Of a DNA stretch of 64,000 nucleotides, positions 35,115 to 43,424 are shown piece after piece. The stretch is taken from NCBI RefSeq assembly GCF_003574315.2, contig NZ_AP025739.1:5332001-5396000 (forward strand). Direction: 5' to 3'. The translations under genes and the position numbers were made by a program. The DNA is from Capsulimonas corticalis. GTDB lineage: Bacteria > Armatimonadota > Armatimonadia > Armatimonadales > Capsulimonadaceae. Position 1 is the first letter of the stretch. Each line of letters starts with the position of its first letter. A model generated the notes under the pieces. That model ran no database searches and was not told the DNA's origin. It was given only the letters and a program-made list of their open reading frames with translations.

Positions 35115-36638
35115 ATGAAAGCTGCACAAGATCATCTTATTTACGATGTCGTCATTTCGGGCGCAGGACCAGTCGGTCTATTCCTCGCCTGTGAACTGGC
35201 CTTAGCCAAATGTTCCGTCCTCATACTGGAAAAAGCGGAGAATCCGCACTCACCACTGAAGCAACTTCCTTTCGGGATTCGGGGGCTCTCGGCGTCGACG
35301 ATTGAAGCACTCTACCGACGTGGATTGCTCGATGAGCTTAAGATCCATCAACGCCTGAAAAATCCCCACCAGAACGCCGGACAAGGGGCGCGTCGCCACG
35401 TGGGGCATTTCGCCGGTATTCCATTGTACGACGGCAATATCGACGCCTCACAGTGGAAATCTCGCCTGCCAACCTCAACCAGCGCCAGCTTGATCTCGGA
35501 AATGGAGGAACTGGAAACGGTCCTGGCTCGCCGCGCGGAAGCCCTAGGCGTGGAAATTCAGCGCGGCTTTGCCGTTACTGATTTTCACCAGACGGAAGAC
35601 CAAGTCACTGTTCAGTCCAGTGACTATTCGTTTCAAGGTCAATGGCTCGTGGGGTGCGACGGCGCCCGAAGCATCATCCGCAAGGCCGGCGGTTTTGAAT
35701 TCCCTGGCACAGAACCAGAATTCACCGGCTACTCCACGCATGTAGATCTTGCCGATCCGGAGAAGCTCAGCCAAGGCAGAGTTGTGACGCCGCAAGGGAT
35801 GTATCTTCAATCCCAGCCAGGTTTCGTCGTCATCCAGGATTTTGATGGCGGTGCGTTTCATCATACTGGCGAGCCAATTACGTTGAAACACGTGCAGGAG
35901 GTTCTCCGCCGCATCTCAAACACCGAGGTTACGATCAGCGCCTTGCATATCGCAACGACTTGGACCGACCGGGCGCGGCAAGCCGCAACCTATCGCAATG
36001 GACGGGTGTTTTTAGCCGGCGACGCCGCCCATATTCACGCGCCCCTGGGAGGCCAGGGGCTGAACCTTGGACTGGGCGACGCTATGAATCTGGGTTGGAA
36101 GCTTGCCGCGGCGATCCATAACACAGCTCCAGAAGGGTTGCTGGACAGCTATCAAGCGGAACGTCATCCGATTGGCGCGCAGGTTTTGGATTGGTCGCGC
36201 GCTCAGGTTGCGATCATGAGACCCGACCCACACGCCCGTGCAGTGAATGCAATCTTCCGAGATCTTGTGAATACGCGCGACGGCGCCACCTATATTGCCG
36301 GAAGATTATGGGGCCTTTTCACACATTACGATCTCGGCGGCGCCCATCCTCTCGTCGGCCATAGCGTTCCTAACTTTGAGTTTGAAGACGGGACAACGAT
36401 TGGCGAACTCATGCGCGACGGCAAAGGAATACTGCTTGATTTTGACGGCAATACTTTACTGGGAGCGTTAGCAAGTGAGTACGATTGCCAAATGAAGTAT
36501 GTTTCGGGCCGGGCAAAAGAACAATTAGACTTGAGCACTGTACTGATACGTCCTGATGGAGTTATCGCCTGGGCTTCTGACAGCGAACCGAACGAGCAAT
36601 CCATCCGGCAGGCGACTGCTCTCTGGTTTGCCCAATAG
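35115..36638 (+). CDS. FAD-dependent monooxygenase, PheA/TfdB type
   Basis: 507 residues. The start at 35115 (MKAAQDHLIYDVV) places the FAD Rossmann motif VISGAGPVGLFLACELA at residues ~11-27. The DG motif is WLVGCDGARSIIRKAG (~178). The GD motif is VFLAGDAAHIHAPLGGQGLNLG (residues ~297 on, in two halves). The C-terminal ~110 residues resemble the thioredoxin-like domain of aromatic hydroxylases. Such enzymes hydroxylate phenols or drugs such as rifampicin or tetracycline; the substrate here is not predictable. Ends before a strong terminator. Confidence 0.88.
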   Translation: MKAAQDHLIYDVVISGAGPVGLFLACELALAKCSVLILEKAENPHSPLKQLPFGIRGLSASTIEALYRRGLLDELKIHQRLKNPHQNAGQGARRHVGHFAGIPLYDGNIDASQWKSRLPTSTSASLISEMEELETVLARRAEALGVEIQRGFAVTDFHQTEDQVTVQSSDYSFQGQWLVGCDGARSIIRKAGGFEFPGTEPEFTGYSTHVDLADPEKLSQGRVVTPQGMYLQSQPGFVVIQDFDGGAFHHTGEPITLKHVQEVLRRISNTEVTISALHIATTWTDRARQAATYRNGRVFLAGDAAHIHAPLGGQGLNLGLGDAMNLGWKLAAAIHNTAPEGLLDSYQAERHPIGAQVLDWSRAQVAIMRPDPHARAVNAIFRDLVNTRDGATYIAGRLWGLFTHYDLGGAHPLVGHSVPNFEFEDGTTIGELMRDGKGILLDFDGNTLLGALASEYDCQMKYVSGRAKEQLDLSTVLIRPDGVIAWASDSEPNEQSIRQATALWFAQ

Positions 36639-36668
36639 CTATGAAATGAGGAGAAGACCACACGCAAG

Positions 36669-36705
36669 CCGCCTTGCAGAGAGGAATCTCTGTAAGGCGG
36701 TTTTT
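36669..36705 (+). terminator. Rho-independent terminator
   Basis: Stem CCGCCTTGCAGAGA/TCTCTGTAAGGCGG with a GGAA tetraloop and one G-T pair, followed by TTTTT. It shares its stem sequence (GCCGCCTTGCAGA) with the terminator at 60308-60349. Confidence 0.85.
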
Positions 36706-36774
36706 CCTTTGCGAGGTATAATGAGGCGAAAAGTCCAACGGCACGTTATCAACTGTCACTGAAAGAATCATCGA

Positions 36775-37875
36775 ATGGGATTTAAATGCGGTATCGTCGG
36801 GTTGCCCAATGTCGGCAAATCCACTTTGTTTAATGCGCTGCTCTCCACCGCACAGGCGGAAGCGGCCAACTATCCGTTTTGCACGATTGAGCCCAATGTC
36901 GGGCGCGTCGGCGTGCCGGATGAACGCCTTGAAAAACTGGCGGCCATCGTCAATTCCGAGACGATCATTCCGACTCAGCTGGAATTTGTCGATATCGCCG
37001 GACTTGTCCGCGGCGCCAGCAAGGGCGAAGGGTTGGGCAATAAGTTTTTGTCGCACATCCGCGAAGTGGACGCTATTGTTTATGTGCTTCGCTGCTTTGA
37101 AGACGGCAACATTATCCATGTGGAAAACAGCATCGACCCGATGCGCGACGCCGATATCGTCGAAACGGAACTGACGCTCGCGGATCTCGAAAGCCTGGAA
37201 AAGCGCTTGCCTGCTTTGCAGAAAAGAGCGAAGACGGAGAAAGAATTGGCGGAGCAGGTCGCGGTCATGGAGCGCGTGCTGAAGGTTGTCGCCGAAGGCC
37301 ACCCGGCGCGCACAACCGAAATCAATGACGCCAGCGAGCGCCGCCACCTGGAGATGATGCAGCTGCTCACTTCCAAACCGGTGATGTATGTCTGCAATGT
37401 CGATGAAGACAGCGCCGCCACCGGCAATGCGCTCTCCGCTAAGGTTGCGGAGATGGCGAAGCTGAAGAACGCGCCCTGCGTGGTGATTTCCGCGCGCATC
37501 GAAGCGGAGATTTCTTCGCTGCCCAGCGCCGAAGACAAAGCCGATTTCTTGTCGTCGCTGGGGCTTGAGGAAACGGGCCTCGCGCAAATTATCAAAGCCG
37601 GCTACCGCCTGCTGGATCTCGTCACCTATTTCACCGCCGGCCCCAAAGAAACCCGCGCCTGGACAATCGTCAAGGGCATGCAGGGCCCCGCCGCCGCTGG
37701 CGTCATCCATACCGATTTTGAAAAGGGCTTTATCCGCGCGGAAACCATCGCATATGACGACTTTATCGCGTATAACGGCGAGCAGGGCGCCAAAGAGGCC
37801 GGTAAGTTCCGTTTGGAAGGCAAAGAGTATGTCGTGCAAGATGGAGACGTATTGCATTTCCGATTCAAAGCTTGA
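36775..37875 (+). CDS. ychF: YchF/OLA1-type GTP/ATP-binding protein
   Basis: 366 residues, the universal Obg-related P-loop NTPase that associates with ribosomes and redox stress response. The Walker A motif [14 protein letters not shown] is at residues ~9-22. The switch II region is [22 protein letters not shown]. The degenerate base-specificity motif is in VMYVCNVDE. The C-terminal TGS-like domain is [15 protein letters not shown] ... [12 protein letters not shown]. It is likely an ATPase, as in other YchF proteins. Confidence 0.96.
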   Translation: MGFKCGIVGLPNVGKSTLFNALLSTAQAEAANYPFCTIEPNVGRVGVPDERLEKLAAIVNSETIIPTQLEFVDIAGLVRGASKGEGLGNKFLSHIREVDAIVYVLRCFEDGNIIHVENSIDPMRDADIVETELTLADLESLEKRLPALQKRAKTEKELAEQVAVMERVLKVVAEGHPARTTEINDASERRHLEMMQLLTSKPVMYVCNVDEDSAATGNALSAKVAEMAKLKNAPCVVISARIEAEISSLPSAEDKADFLSSLGLEETGLAQIIKAGYRLLDLVTYFTAGPKETRAWTIVKGMQGPAAAGVIHTDFEKGFIRAETIAYDDFIAYNGEQGAKEAGKFRLEGKEYVVQDGDVLHFRFKA

Positions 37876-37932
37876 CGAATCATCTCTCACTCTCACAGTC
37901 CAAGCGCCAGCGCCAAACCAAGGAAAGTAACG

Positions 37933-38412
37933 ATGAACAAGAACACAATCTGCCTATGGTACGTTCGTGACGCGGAAGAGGCCGCGCAATTTTACGCCCA
38001 GACCTTTCCTGACAGCGCGGTCGTCGCGGTTCACCGGGCGCCATCCGACTTTCCCGGCGGCAAGGCAGGCGATGTCCTGACTGTCCACTTCACCGTGTGC
38101 GGCATCCCGTGCTTTGGCCTCAACGGCGGAGACACGTTCAAACACAGCGAAGCGTTCTCCTTTCAGATCGCCACCGACGACCAGGAGGAAACCGATCGCT
38201 ACTGGAACGCAATCGTCGGCAACGGCGGCGAGGAAAGCATGTGCGGCTGGTGCAAGGACAAATGGGGCCTGTCGTGGCAGATCACCCCGCGCGCCCTGAC
38301 CGACGCATTTTCCCAGGGCGGCGATGTGGCGAAACGCGCGTTTGAGGCGATGATGGAGATGCGGAAGATCGATATCGCCAAGATCGAGGCGGCCGCACGC
38401 GGCAATGTGTGA
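37933..38412 (+). CDS. VOC-family protein (PhnB-like)
   Basis: 159 residues with AAGGAAAGTAACG before the ATG. A single glyoxalase/bleomycin-resistance-type fold: NTICLWYVRDAEEAAQFYAQTFPDS, FGLNGGDTFKHSEAFSFQI, ESMCGWCKDKWGLSWQITP. This is the PhnB/3-demethylubiquinone-methyltransferase-like subgroup of VOC proteins, of unassigned function. Placed 57 bases after ychF, possibly co-transcribed. Confidence 0.85.
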   Translation: MNKNTICLWYVRDAEEAAQFYAQTFPDSAVVAVHRAPSDFPGGKAGDVLTVHFTVCGIPCFGLNGGDTFKHSEAFSFQIATDDQEETDRYWNAIVGNGGEESMCGWCKDKWGLSWQITPRALTDAFSQGGDVAKRAFEAMMEMRKIDIAKIEAAARGNV

Positions 38413-38494
38413 GATGGCGCCGTAGGTCTATGTTAGCGCAAGACGCGGACAAACAAGCACCGCACATGAGAATTGAAGCGCGGGAAAATGTTGC

Positions 38495-38518
38495 CGGTCA
38501 GAGCCTTCGCTCTGACCG
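38495..38518 (-). terminator. Hairpin terminator for the propeller/CBM gene
   Basis: Perfect stem CGGTCAGAG/CTCTGACCG with a 6-base loop, 11 bases past the stop of the minus-strand gene; GCAACATTTTCC follows on that strand. Confidence 0.55.
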
Positions 38519-38529
38519 ACAATCAGTTT

Positions 38530-41220
38530 TTAGAGGATCGTAATACGGTCGAGGTCAGGCGCGTTCGCGCCGGGGTTGTGGAATTTGATGGTGTTGGCGC
38601 CGGAGTTAAGCGTCACTGTCATCGTTGCCGAACCACTGGAGCCCGAGCACGTCAGTGTCTGATCCGCGCCGCCGTTGACGCTTACTTTGAAATCGCGGCC
38701 GCCCGTGAAGTAGTAGACGGTCAGCGTGTGGCTGCCGGCGGTCGAGGTGATGCTGTTGACGATCGCGTATCCGTCGGTTCCGCCGCCGATATAACGGACG
38801 ACTTTACCTCCCGAAGCGGAGGCGTTTGTGTCCACAAATGCGCCGTTACCGATCGTATTGGCGGTTGCCTCGCCTTCATAGCTGGTCGGAGCGGGCGGCG
38901 TGGAGGTGACGGTAATGCGATCGAGATCAGGCGCGTTCGCGCCGGGATTGTGGAATTTGATCGTGTTGGCGCCGGCATTGAGCGCAACGGACATTGTGGC
39001 CGATCCACCGGAGATGGGGCATGTCAATGTCTGATCCGCGCCGCCATTGACGCTTACCTTAAAGTCACGACCGCCCGTGAAGTAATAAACGGTCATCGTC
39101 TGAGCGCCTGCGGCGCTTTCGGTCACATTATTGATGGTGTCGTAGCCATCGCCGCCACCGCCGATATAACGGACGACCTGACCACCCGAAGCGGAGGAGT
39201 TTGTATCCACAAATGCGCCGTTGCCGATCGTATTGGCCGACGCTTCGGCTTCGTAACTGCCAGGCGTGCTCGAACCACCGGGCAGCCAGCGATACATCAG
39301 CGTCTTAATAGCGTAGTTGTCCTCGCAAAGGATGACATACTCGCCGTTCGAACGCAGCAGGACATTCGTCGGGTACTCCATATCGACATTGCCGACCGCG
39401 CTCGGGCCGCCGACATTCGCGCCGGGAACCAGCGAACCGACGTAAGCGCCGCTGTTGACATCGTAGACATCGATCTGGTGGACATCGTAGAGCGTCACGA
39501 ACACGTAGTTTCCTGCAACATTGATGCCTTTCGGCGTGTCGTTGATGGGCGTGGTGTTGCCCGTCAGCACGATGCCGTCGCCGGAATAATGGGCGGTGCG
39601 CGTTCCGGTCCAATTGTCGTAGCGCTGCAGAACCTTGCCGGCGCGCCCCCAGTCCCCATTGGAGTTCGGATTGCTGTTGGTGTAGCCGCTGATGTACATG
39701 CGATCGTTCGCGGCATCGTAAACGACGCGATCCATCTCCGTCCACCCAGAGCCGTTTGCAGGAACGCCGTAATGGACGACTCCGCCGGTGTTCCATGTCG
39801 GAGCGCCGTTGGCGTCAAGCGTCGCGTTGATCGGGTACTTGTTGACGCCGCTGCTGATGTCCCACCAATTGCCCTGGCTGTCGACGCAGCCTTCGTTTCC
39901 GGTGGGAGTATTGCCCGCAGGAATGGCGACCTCACCGTCGGTCGCGCTATTGAAGCGATAGACGCCGTTCGGGACGCCGTTCTGCGGCCCCATAAACAAG
40001 AAGCGCGCGCCATGGATGCGGCGCACCCAACATCCGCACGTCCAGTTCGAGCGGCGGGAGTCGGAGGGATACTTGCTCTCGTTCAAAGTGTAGCCGATAT
40101 CGCTCCACTCCGAGCCGGGCGTCGTATTGCCGTAATTGACCTTGATATGCTGAGCGGGTGAGAAGATATCGGTCTCGGAACCAGGATCGAAGTCGCAGGC
40201 GACCGTCCAGTGGAGGCCGTTAAGCACCCAGTTGCGCGATCCGCCGGAGGTGTAGCTCTCTAGCACGGAACTTCCTGTCGCGCCACTATCCTGGGTTCCT
40301 TGGCGCTGAGCGACATAGATATTGCCGTTTCCATCAATGCCCACGGCTTGGGGATGTACGAAGCGCAATGCTCCCACCGTCCCAATTGTCGATCCGGCGC
40401 CGGAGAGCGCGCCTCCCACGACGCCGAGTGTCGATGTGCGGCTGGGCGACGTGTCAATATTCGTGTAGATTTTGATATTTTGATCCGAGCCGTCGTCTGC
40501 CGCGTAGAGCTTATTGCCGCCGCCCACGCAGATGCCCATCGGCTTACCCACGTCGGTGATCTGCTGGCCCAGGTAGTTGCCGTTCTTGTCGTAATGCTTG
40601 ATAGCGGAACCGGTAACGACCCAGAGCGAGCCGCTGCTTCCCATGCAAATTCTCCCCGGATTGCTCAATGCCCAGGATCGAAGCTGCGTCATGCTGTTCG
40701 TATCGTAAACGTGAACGACATTGTTGACCCGATCGGCGACATAGAGTTCGGTTCCGTTGCAGGCGAGGCCGACGACGCCATTTGTGGCGACTTCCCGCAC
40801 GCTGCCGTCAACAGCGCCGCCGCTGAAGGGCGAGTGCGCTCCGCTCATCGTATACCGACCGACGCCATTATCGCCATCGGTCGCGGTAAAGAAATACGTC
40901 CCGTTGGTGCAGATGCCCCCCGTGCCGCCCTGGTAGCTGGATGTGTCGTCGAAACGGCTGACGAATGCGCCGTTCTTGTAGACGCCGATCTCTGTCGCCC
41001 CCTCCTCCCAGGCGCAATCGGCGTAGCAGGTCCCGTCCGACGCCACATAGAGCGAGAACATATCCTGCTGTATATGTGTCGCAAGGGTCCCCGTGCTGTT
41101 GCCGACCCAGCTTGTCGTGTACGATCCAGGCAGCGTCGTTGCGGAACTCAAGGGTTGTATCGCAATCATTGCGAAAGATGTTACAGCGGCATAGCGAACC
41201 GCGTTTCGAAACAATGTCAT
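38530..41220 (-). CDS. Secreted NHL/beta-propeller protein with two C-terminal carbohydrate-binding modules
   Basis: 896 residues. The start is placed at ATG 41220, with GGAGGAC 6 bases upstream, giving signal peptide MTLFRNAVRYAAVTSFAM...SSAT. Residues ~30-650 are propeller-like repeats (VDGSVREVATNGVVGLACNG split at residue ~145, GRICMGSSGSLWVV, GNIYVAQRQG). Residues ~656-896 hold two nearly identical ~117-residue modules (SYEAEASANTIGNGAFVDTN, YYFTGGRDFKVSVNGG, NTIKFHNPGANAPDLDRI) of the CBM6/CBM35 type. It probably binds plant polysaccharide at the cell surface. A tiny prepilin-like ORF ends one base before its start codon. Confidence 0.78.
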   Translation of the reverse strand: MTLFRNAVRYAAVTSFAMIAIQPLSSATTLPGSYTTSWVGNSTGTLATHIQQDMFSLYVASDGTCYADCAWEEGATEIGVYKNGAFVSRFDDTSSYQGGTGGICTNGTYFFTATDGDNGVGRYTMSGAHSPFSGGAVDGSVREVATNGVVGLACNGTELYVADRVNNVVHVYDTNSMTQLRSWALSNPGRICMGSSGSLWVVTGSAIKHYDKNGNYLGQQITDVGKPMGICVGGGNKLYAADDGSDQNIKIYTNIDTSPSRTSTLGVVGGALSGAGSTIGTVGALRFVHPQAVGIDGNGNIYVAQRQGTQDSGATGSSVLESYTSGGSRNWVLNGLHWTVACDFDPGSETDIFSPAQHIKVNYGNTTPGSEWSDIGYTLNESKYPSDSRRSNWTCGCWVRRIHGARFLFMGPQNGVPNGVYRFNSATDGEVAIPAGNTPTGNEGCVDSQGNWWDISSGVNKYPINATLDANGAPTWNTGGVVHYGVPANGSGWTEMDRVVYDAANDRMYISGYTNSNPNSNGDWGRAGKVLQRYDNWTGTRTAHYSGDGIVLTGNTTPINDTPKGINVAGNYVFVTLYDVHQIDVYDVNSGAYVGSLVPGANVGGPSAVGNVDMEYPTNVLLRSNGEYVILCEDNYAIKTLMYRWLPGGSSTPGSYEAEASANTIGNGAFVDTNSSASGGQVVRYIGGGGDGYDTINNVTESAAGAQTMTVYYFTGGRDFKVSVNGGADQTLTCPISGGSATMSVALNAGANTIKFHNPGANAPDLDRITVTSTPPAPTSYEGEATANTIGNGAFVDTNASASGGKVVRYIGGGTDGYAIVNSITSTAGSHTLTVYYFTGGRDFKVSVNGGADQTLTCSGSSGSATMTVTLNSGANTIKFHNPGANAPDLDRITIL
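38533..38883 (-). repeat. CBM-module repeat, C-terminal unit
   Basis: Encodes about 117 residues (SYEGEATANTIG... LDRITIL) nearly identical in protein and DNA to 38908-39255. It is an in-frame tandem duplication within the propeller/CBM gene. Confidence 0.85.
38908..39255 (-). repeat. CBM-module repeat, first unit
   Basis: Encodes about 116 residues (SYEAEASANTIG... LDRITV), separated from the second copy by the short linker TSTPPAPT. Confidence 0.85.
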
Positions 41221-41221
41221 A

Positions 41222-41443
41222 CTAGTCCTCCACATCGAAGAAATAACGGCGGTGTTGGTTATACTTTCTCCTGTCTTGTATCCGTACAGTGGTCAACTTA
41301 TCTGCTTGAGGTTGCTGGCGCAGCTTGTCTGACTGGCCTTCTCGCGAACCTTTGCAAAGTAGGGAAAACATGACGACAACGATAGTAATAATAGCAATTA
41401 CAACCATATGCTCAATAAGAACAAATGCTGATTGCTTACGCAA
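41222..41443 (-). CDS. Very short prepilin-like peptide upstream of the propeller/CBM gene
   Basis: 73 residues if it starts at TTG 41443 (RKQSAFVLIEHMVVIAII), with GGAGAG about 12 bases upstream; the frame is open to 41533. A^FVLIE keeps the processing site and Glu+5 of prepilins, and LLCKGSREGQSDKLRQQPQ parallels [19 protein letters not shown] of the full-length proteins, but the DUF1559 body is missing. Its stop TAG is separated by a single base from the next gene's ATG, and its last codons carry that gene's Shine-Dalgarno. It is either a decayed prepilin or a coupled leader peptide. Confidence 0.45.
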   Translation of the reverse strand: MRKQSAFVLIEHMVVIAIITIVVVMFSLLCKGSREGQSDKLRQQPQADKLTTVRIQDRRKYNQHRRYFFDVED

Positions 41444-41518
41444 CGTGATGTATGCTCTCCAACAAGATGTCAAAACCGACCGGAAGCTTGATATACTACG
41501 TAATACATCGAACGTAAT

Positions 41519-41547
41519 ATGGTAACACAACATCTTCTATTTGTCAA
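41519..41547 (-). promoter_or_regulatory. Promoter of the peptide/propeller-CBM unit
   Basis: Minus-strand TTGACA (41542-41547) and TACCAT (41519-41524), 17-base spacer. Just downstream are two ACGTAATA repeats (around 41498-41506 and 41512-41519) that could bind a regulator. Confidence 0.55.
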
Positions 41548-41839
41548 CAACGGCAACCAGAAATCATTTTGCAGATCGATTCAAAGAAATGAGCGCCAAG
41601 ACGAGGCGCTTGCGAATTCTGACGACCGGCCCCACGAACGGTAACGCCCTTTCTTTTGCTTAGCGGTTAGGATTCCCTCCACCGCCGGGGACTTGCCTCC
41701 CCGAAAACGGGCGCATGCCCGGCGCACCAATAAAGAGCCACCCCGGAAATTCGGCGTGGCTCATTTGCTCTCACAATTAATCCGATTCTCATATCAGAAT
41801 CCTACTTATCCGCCACCAGCGCGATATCGAACACAAACC
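41548..41839. other. Intergenic region after the GH28 gene
   Basis: Part of a 306-base gap. Apart from the hairpin at 41735-41762 no gene or repeat is recognised. Confidence 0.4.
41735..41762 (-). terminator. Hairpin terminator at the end of the pectin operon
   Basis: Stem GAGCCAC/GTGGCTC with an internal partly paired loop. On the minus strand TTTATTG follows. It lies 78 bases past the GH28 stop. Confidence 0.55.
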
Positions 41840-43378
41840 TTACAAGTGGCCGTCGGCGGGGTGGTCCTGCCGGCTGTCCGGGAGCCCCTGGACATCGCGT
41901 AACTGAAGGCCCGTGACCGACTTCAGGGAGAAGATCGGGATCGAGGCGGCGTGCTCGGCGTCGAGGCCGGTGAAGCGTGCGCCGGATACGTCGTCGAGTA
42001 CGAGCGCAGGGCGCTGGTCCGGGGTCTGGGTGTGTGTCTGAAGGCCGTCCACGGTGATTCCCTGGACGTGCCGCAGGTAGACGCCGTAGGCGGGCAGGAC
42101 GCCGAAGCGGTTGGGTTCGGGATATCCCGCGACGTCTTCCGGCGGAGTGCGCGTCGCCTGCGCCGCCGTGCCGCCGCCTTTGTACCAGATGCGGATGTCG
42201 CTGAGAGACAGATCCTGCACCGGCGCGCCGGGGACACCCGCGACGATCACCGAGGATGTGGCGGCGGCGTTGTAGACCGTGATGTGGCTAATGCTGACTC
42301 GCCGCACTGTTCCCATCGGCGTCCCAGCGGGGGCGCGCTGGCGTCCGCCCAGGCGTACGAAGATCGGGGCGTTGACGATATCGCGCATGGTCAGGTTGCT
42401 GATCGATACGTCTTCCAGCGAGCCGCCGTCTACTTCCTCCAGCGCCAGGCCGTGGCAGTAGGAAAAGACGCAGTTTGAGACGGTAATGTTCTTGAACCCG
42501 CCATTGGATTCTGTGCCGAATTTGATGCGGCCAGTTCCGCCGTCATGAGCTCGACTAAACGTGCCGTCGAGCACAGAGCCCTCCTCATAGCCGCTGACCA
42601 CGCAATTCGTGATCGTCACGTTCTCGGTCCCCCGATTGAAGCCGAGACCGTAGGAGCTTTTCAGACAGATGCCGTCGTCGTGGGGAGAGTTGACCGTACA
42701 GTCCGAGACGTGGACGACGCGGCAGGCGTCGATGTCCATGCCATCGCGGTTGGTGTCGATCCGCAGGCCGCTGATCGTCAGGTTGTCTACCCCGGTGGCG
42801 AGGATGCCGAACCAGCCGCCGTGCGCGATGGTGAAGTCGCGTAGGGTGACGTTGCGGCAGAGCTTGAGGGCGATGGCCTTGTTGCCGTCGCCCGACTGCT
42901 TGGTTTCGTCCTTCACCAATCCGCGTCCCCAGATGCGCCCTGTCCCGACAATGGCGACATCATGGAGGTTTTCCCCCCAGATCAGGCTGTTGCGCCAGTG
43001 CGTGTGGCCGAAGTCCTGGTACTGTCCGGCGGTGGGGTTATCCTCCGGCGCATCGTAAGCGACTCCATTTCCCGGCGTCGCCGCCAGCAGCGTCGCCCCC
43101 GCCGCGATCTCCAGGGTGACATTGCTCTGGAGGTGGACCGTGGTGGTCGGGTATGTCCCCGCCGTCAAACGAACCGTGCCGCCGCCCGCCGCCGACGCCG
43201 CCGCGATGGCCTTGTCAATCGCCTCCGTGTCGAGCGTCTGGCCGTCGCCTTTTGCCCCGAACGCGTGGACGTCAAAGACGCCGTTGACGGGCGCCGCCGG
43301 TGTGTCCGCCCGGACGATTGGCGCGGCCACGCAGGACAGAACACCCGCCAGAAGAAGGCGTTTCCCTAAATGCATCAT
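41840..43378 (-). CDS. GH28-type polygalacturonase, secreted
   Basis: 512 residues. Start at ATG 43378 or 43375 with GAGG upstream; the signal peptide ends near PIVRAD. A pectate-lyase-3-like start (FDVHAFGAKGDGQTLDTEAI) leads into a right-handed beta-helix. GH28 active-site motifs are recognisable: NRDGMDID (variant of NTDGID, ~211), PHDDGICLKSS (the DD pair, ~234) and RIKFGTES (~285). The usual GHG motif is replaced around GYEEGSVLDG. It should cut polygalacturonan or rhamnogalacturonan, feeding the galacturonate enzymes encoded upstream in the same operon. Confidence 0.85.
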   Translation of the reverse strand: MMHLGKRLLLAGVLSCVAAPIVRADTPAAPVNGVFDVHAFGAKGDGQTLDTEAIDKAIAAASAAGGGTVRLTAGTYPTTTVHLQSNVTLEIAAGATLLAATPGNGVAYDAPEDNPTAGQYQDFGHTHWRNSLIWGENLHDVAIVGTGRIWGRGLVKDETKQSGDGNKAIALKLCRNVTLRDFTIAHGGWFGILATGVDNLTISGLRIDTNRDGMDIDACRVVHVSDCTVNSPHDDGICLKSSYGLGFNRGTENVTITNCVVSGYEEGSVLDGTFSRAHDGGTGRIKFGTESNGGFKNITVSNCVFSYCHGLALEEVDGGSLEDVSISNLTMRDIVNAPIFVRLGGRQRAPAGTPMGTVRRVSISHITVYNAAATSSVIVAGVPGAPVQDLSLSDIRIWYKGGGTAAQATRTPPEDVAGYPEPNRFGVLPAYGVYLRHVQGITVDGLQTHTQTPDQRPALVLDDVSGARFTGLDAEHAASIPIFSLKSVTGLQLRDVQGLPDSRQDHPADGHL

Positions 43379-43424
43379 CAATATCCTCTTTCTCGAAAAA
43401 TTAGACTTATGTTCTCTGTTTCGT

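Noticed and set aside
36562-37896. 444-codon minus-strand frame opposite ychF
   Set aside because: ychF on the plus strand is unmistakable, so this is an antisense shadow.
38473-40161. 562-codon plus-strand frame opposite the propeller/CBM gene
   Set aside because: Antisense shadow; its internal repeats merely mirror the CBM duplication on the real coding strand.
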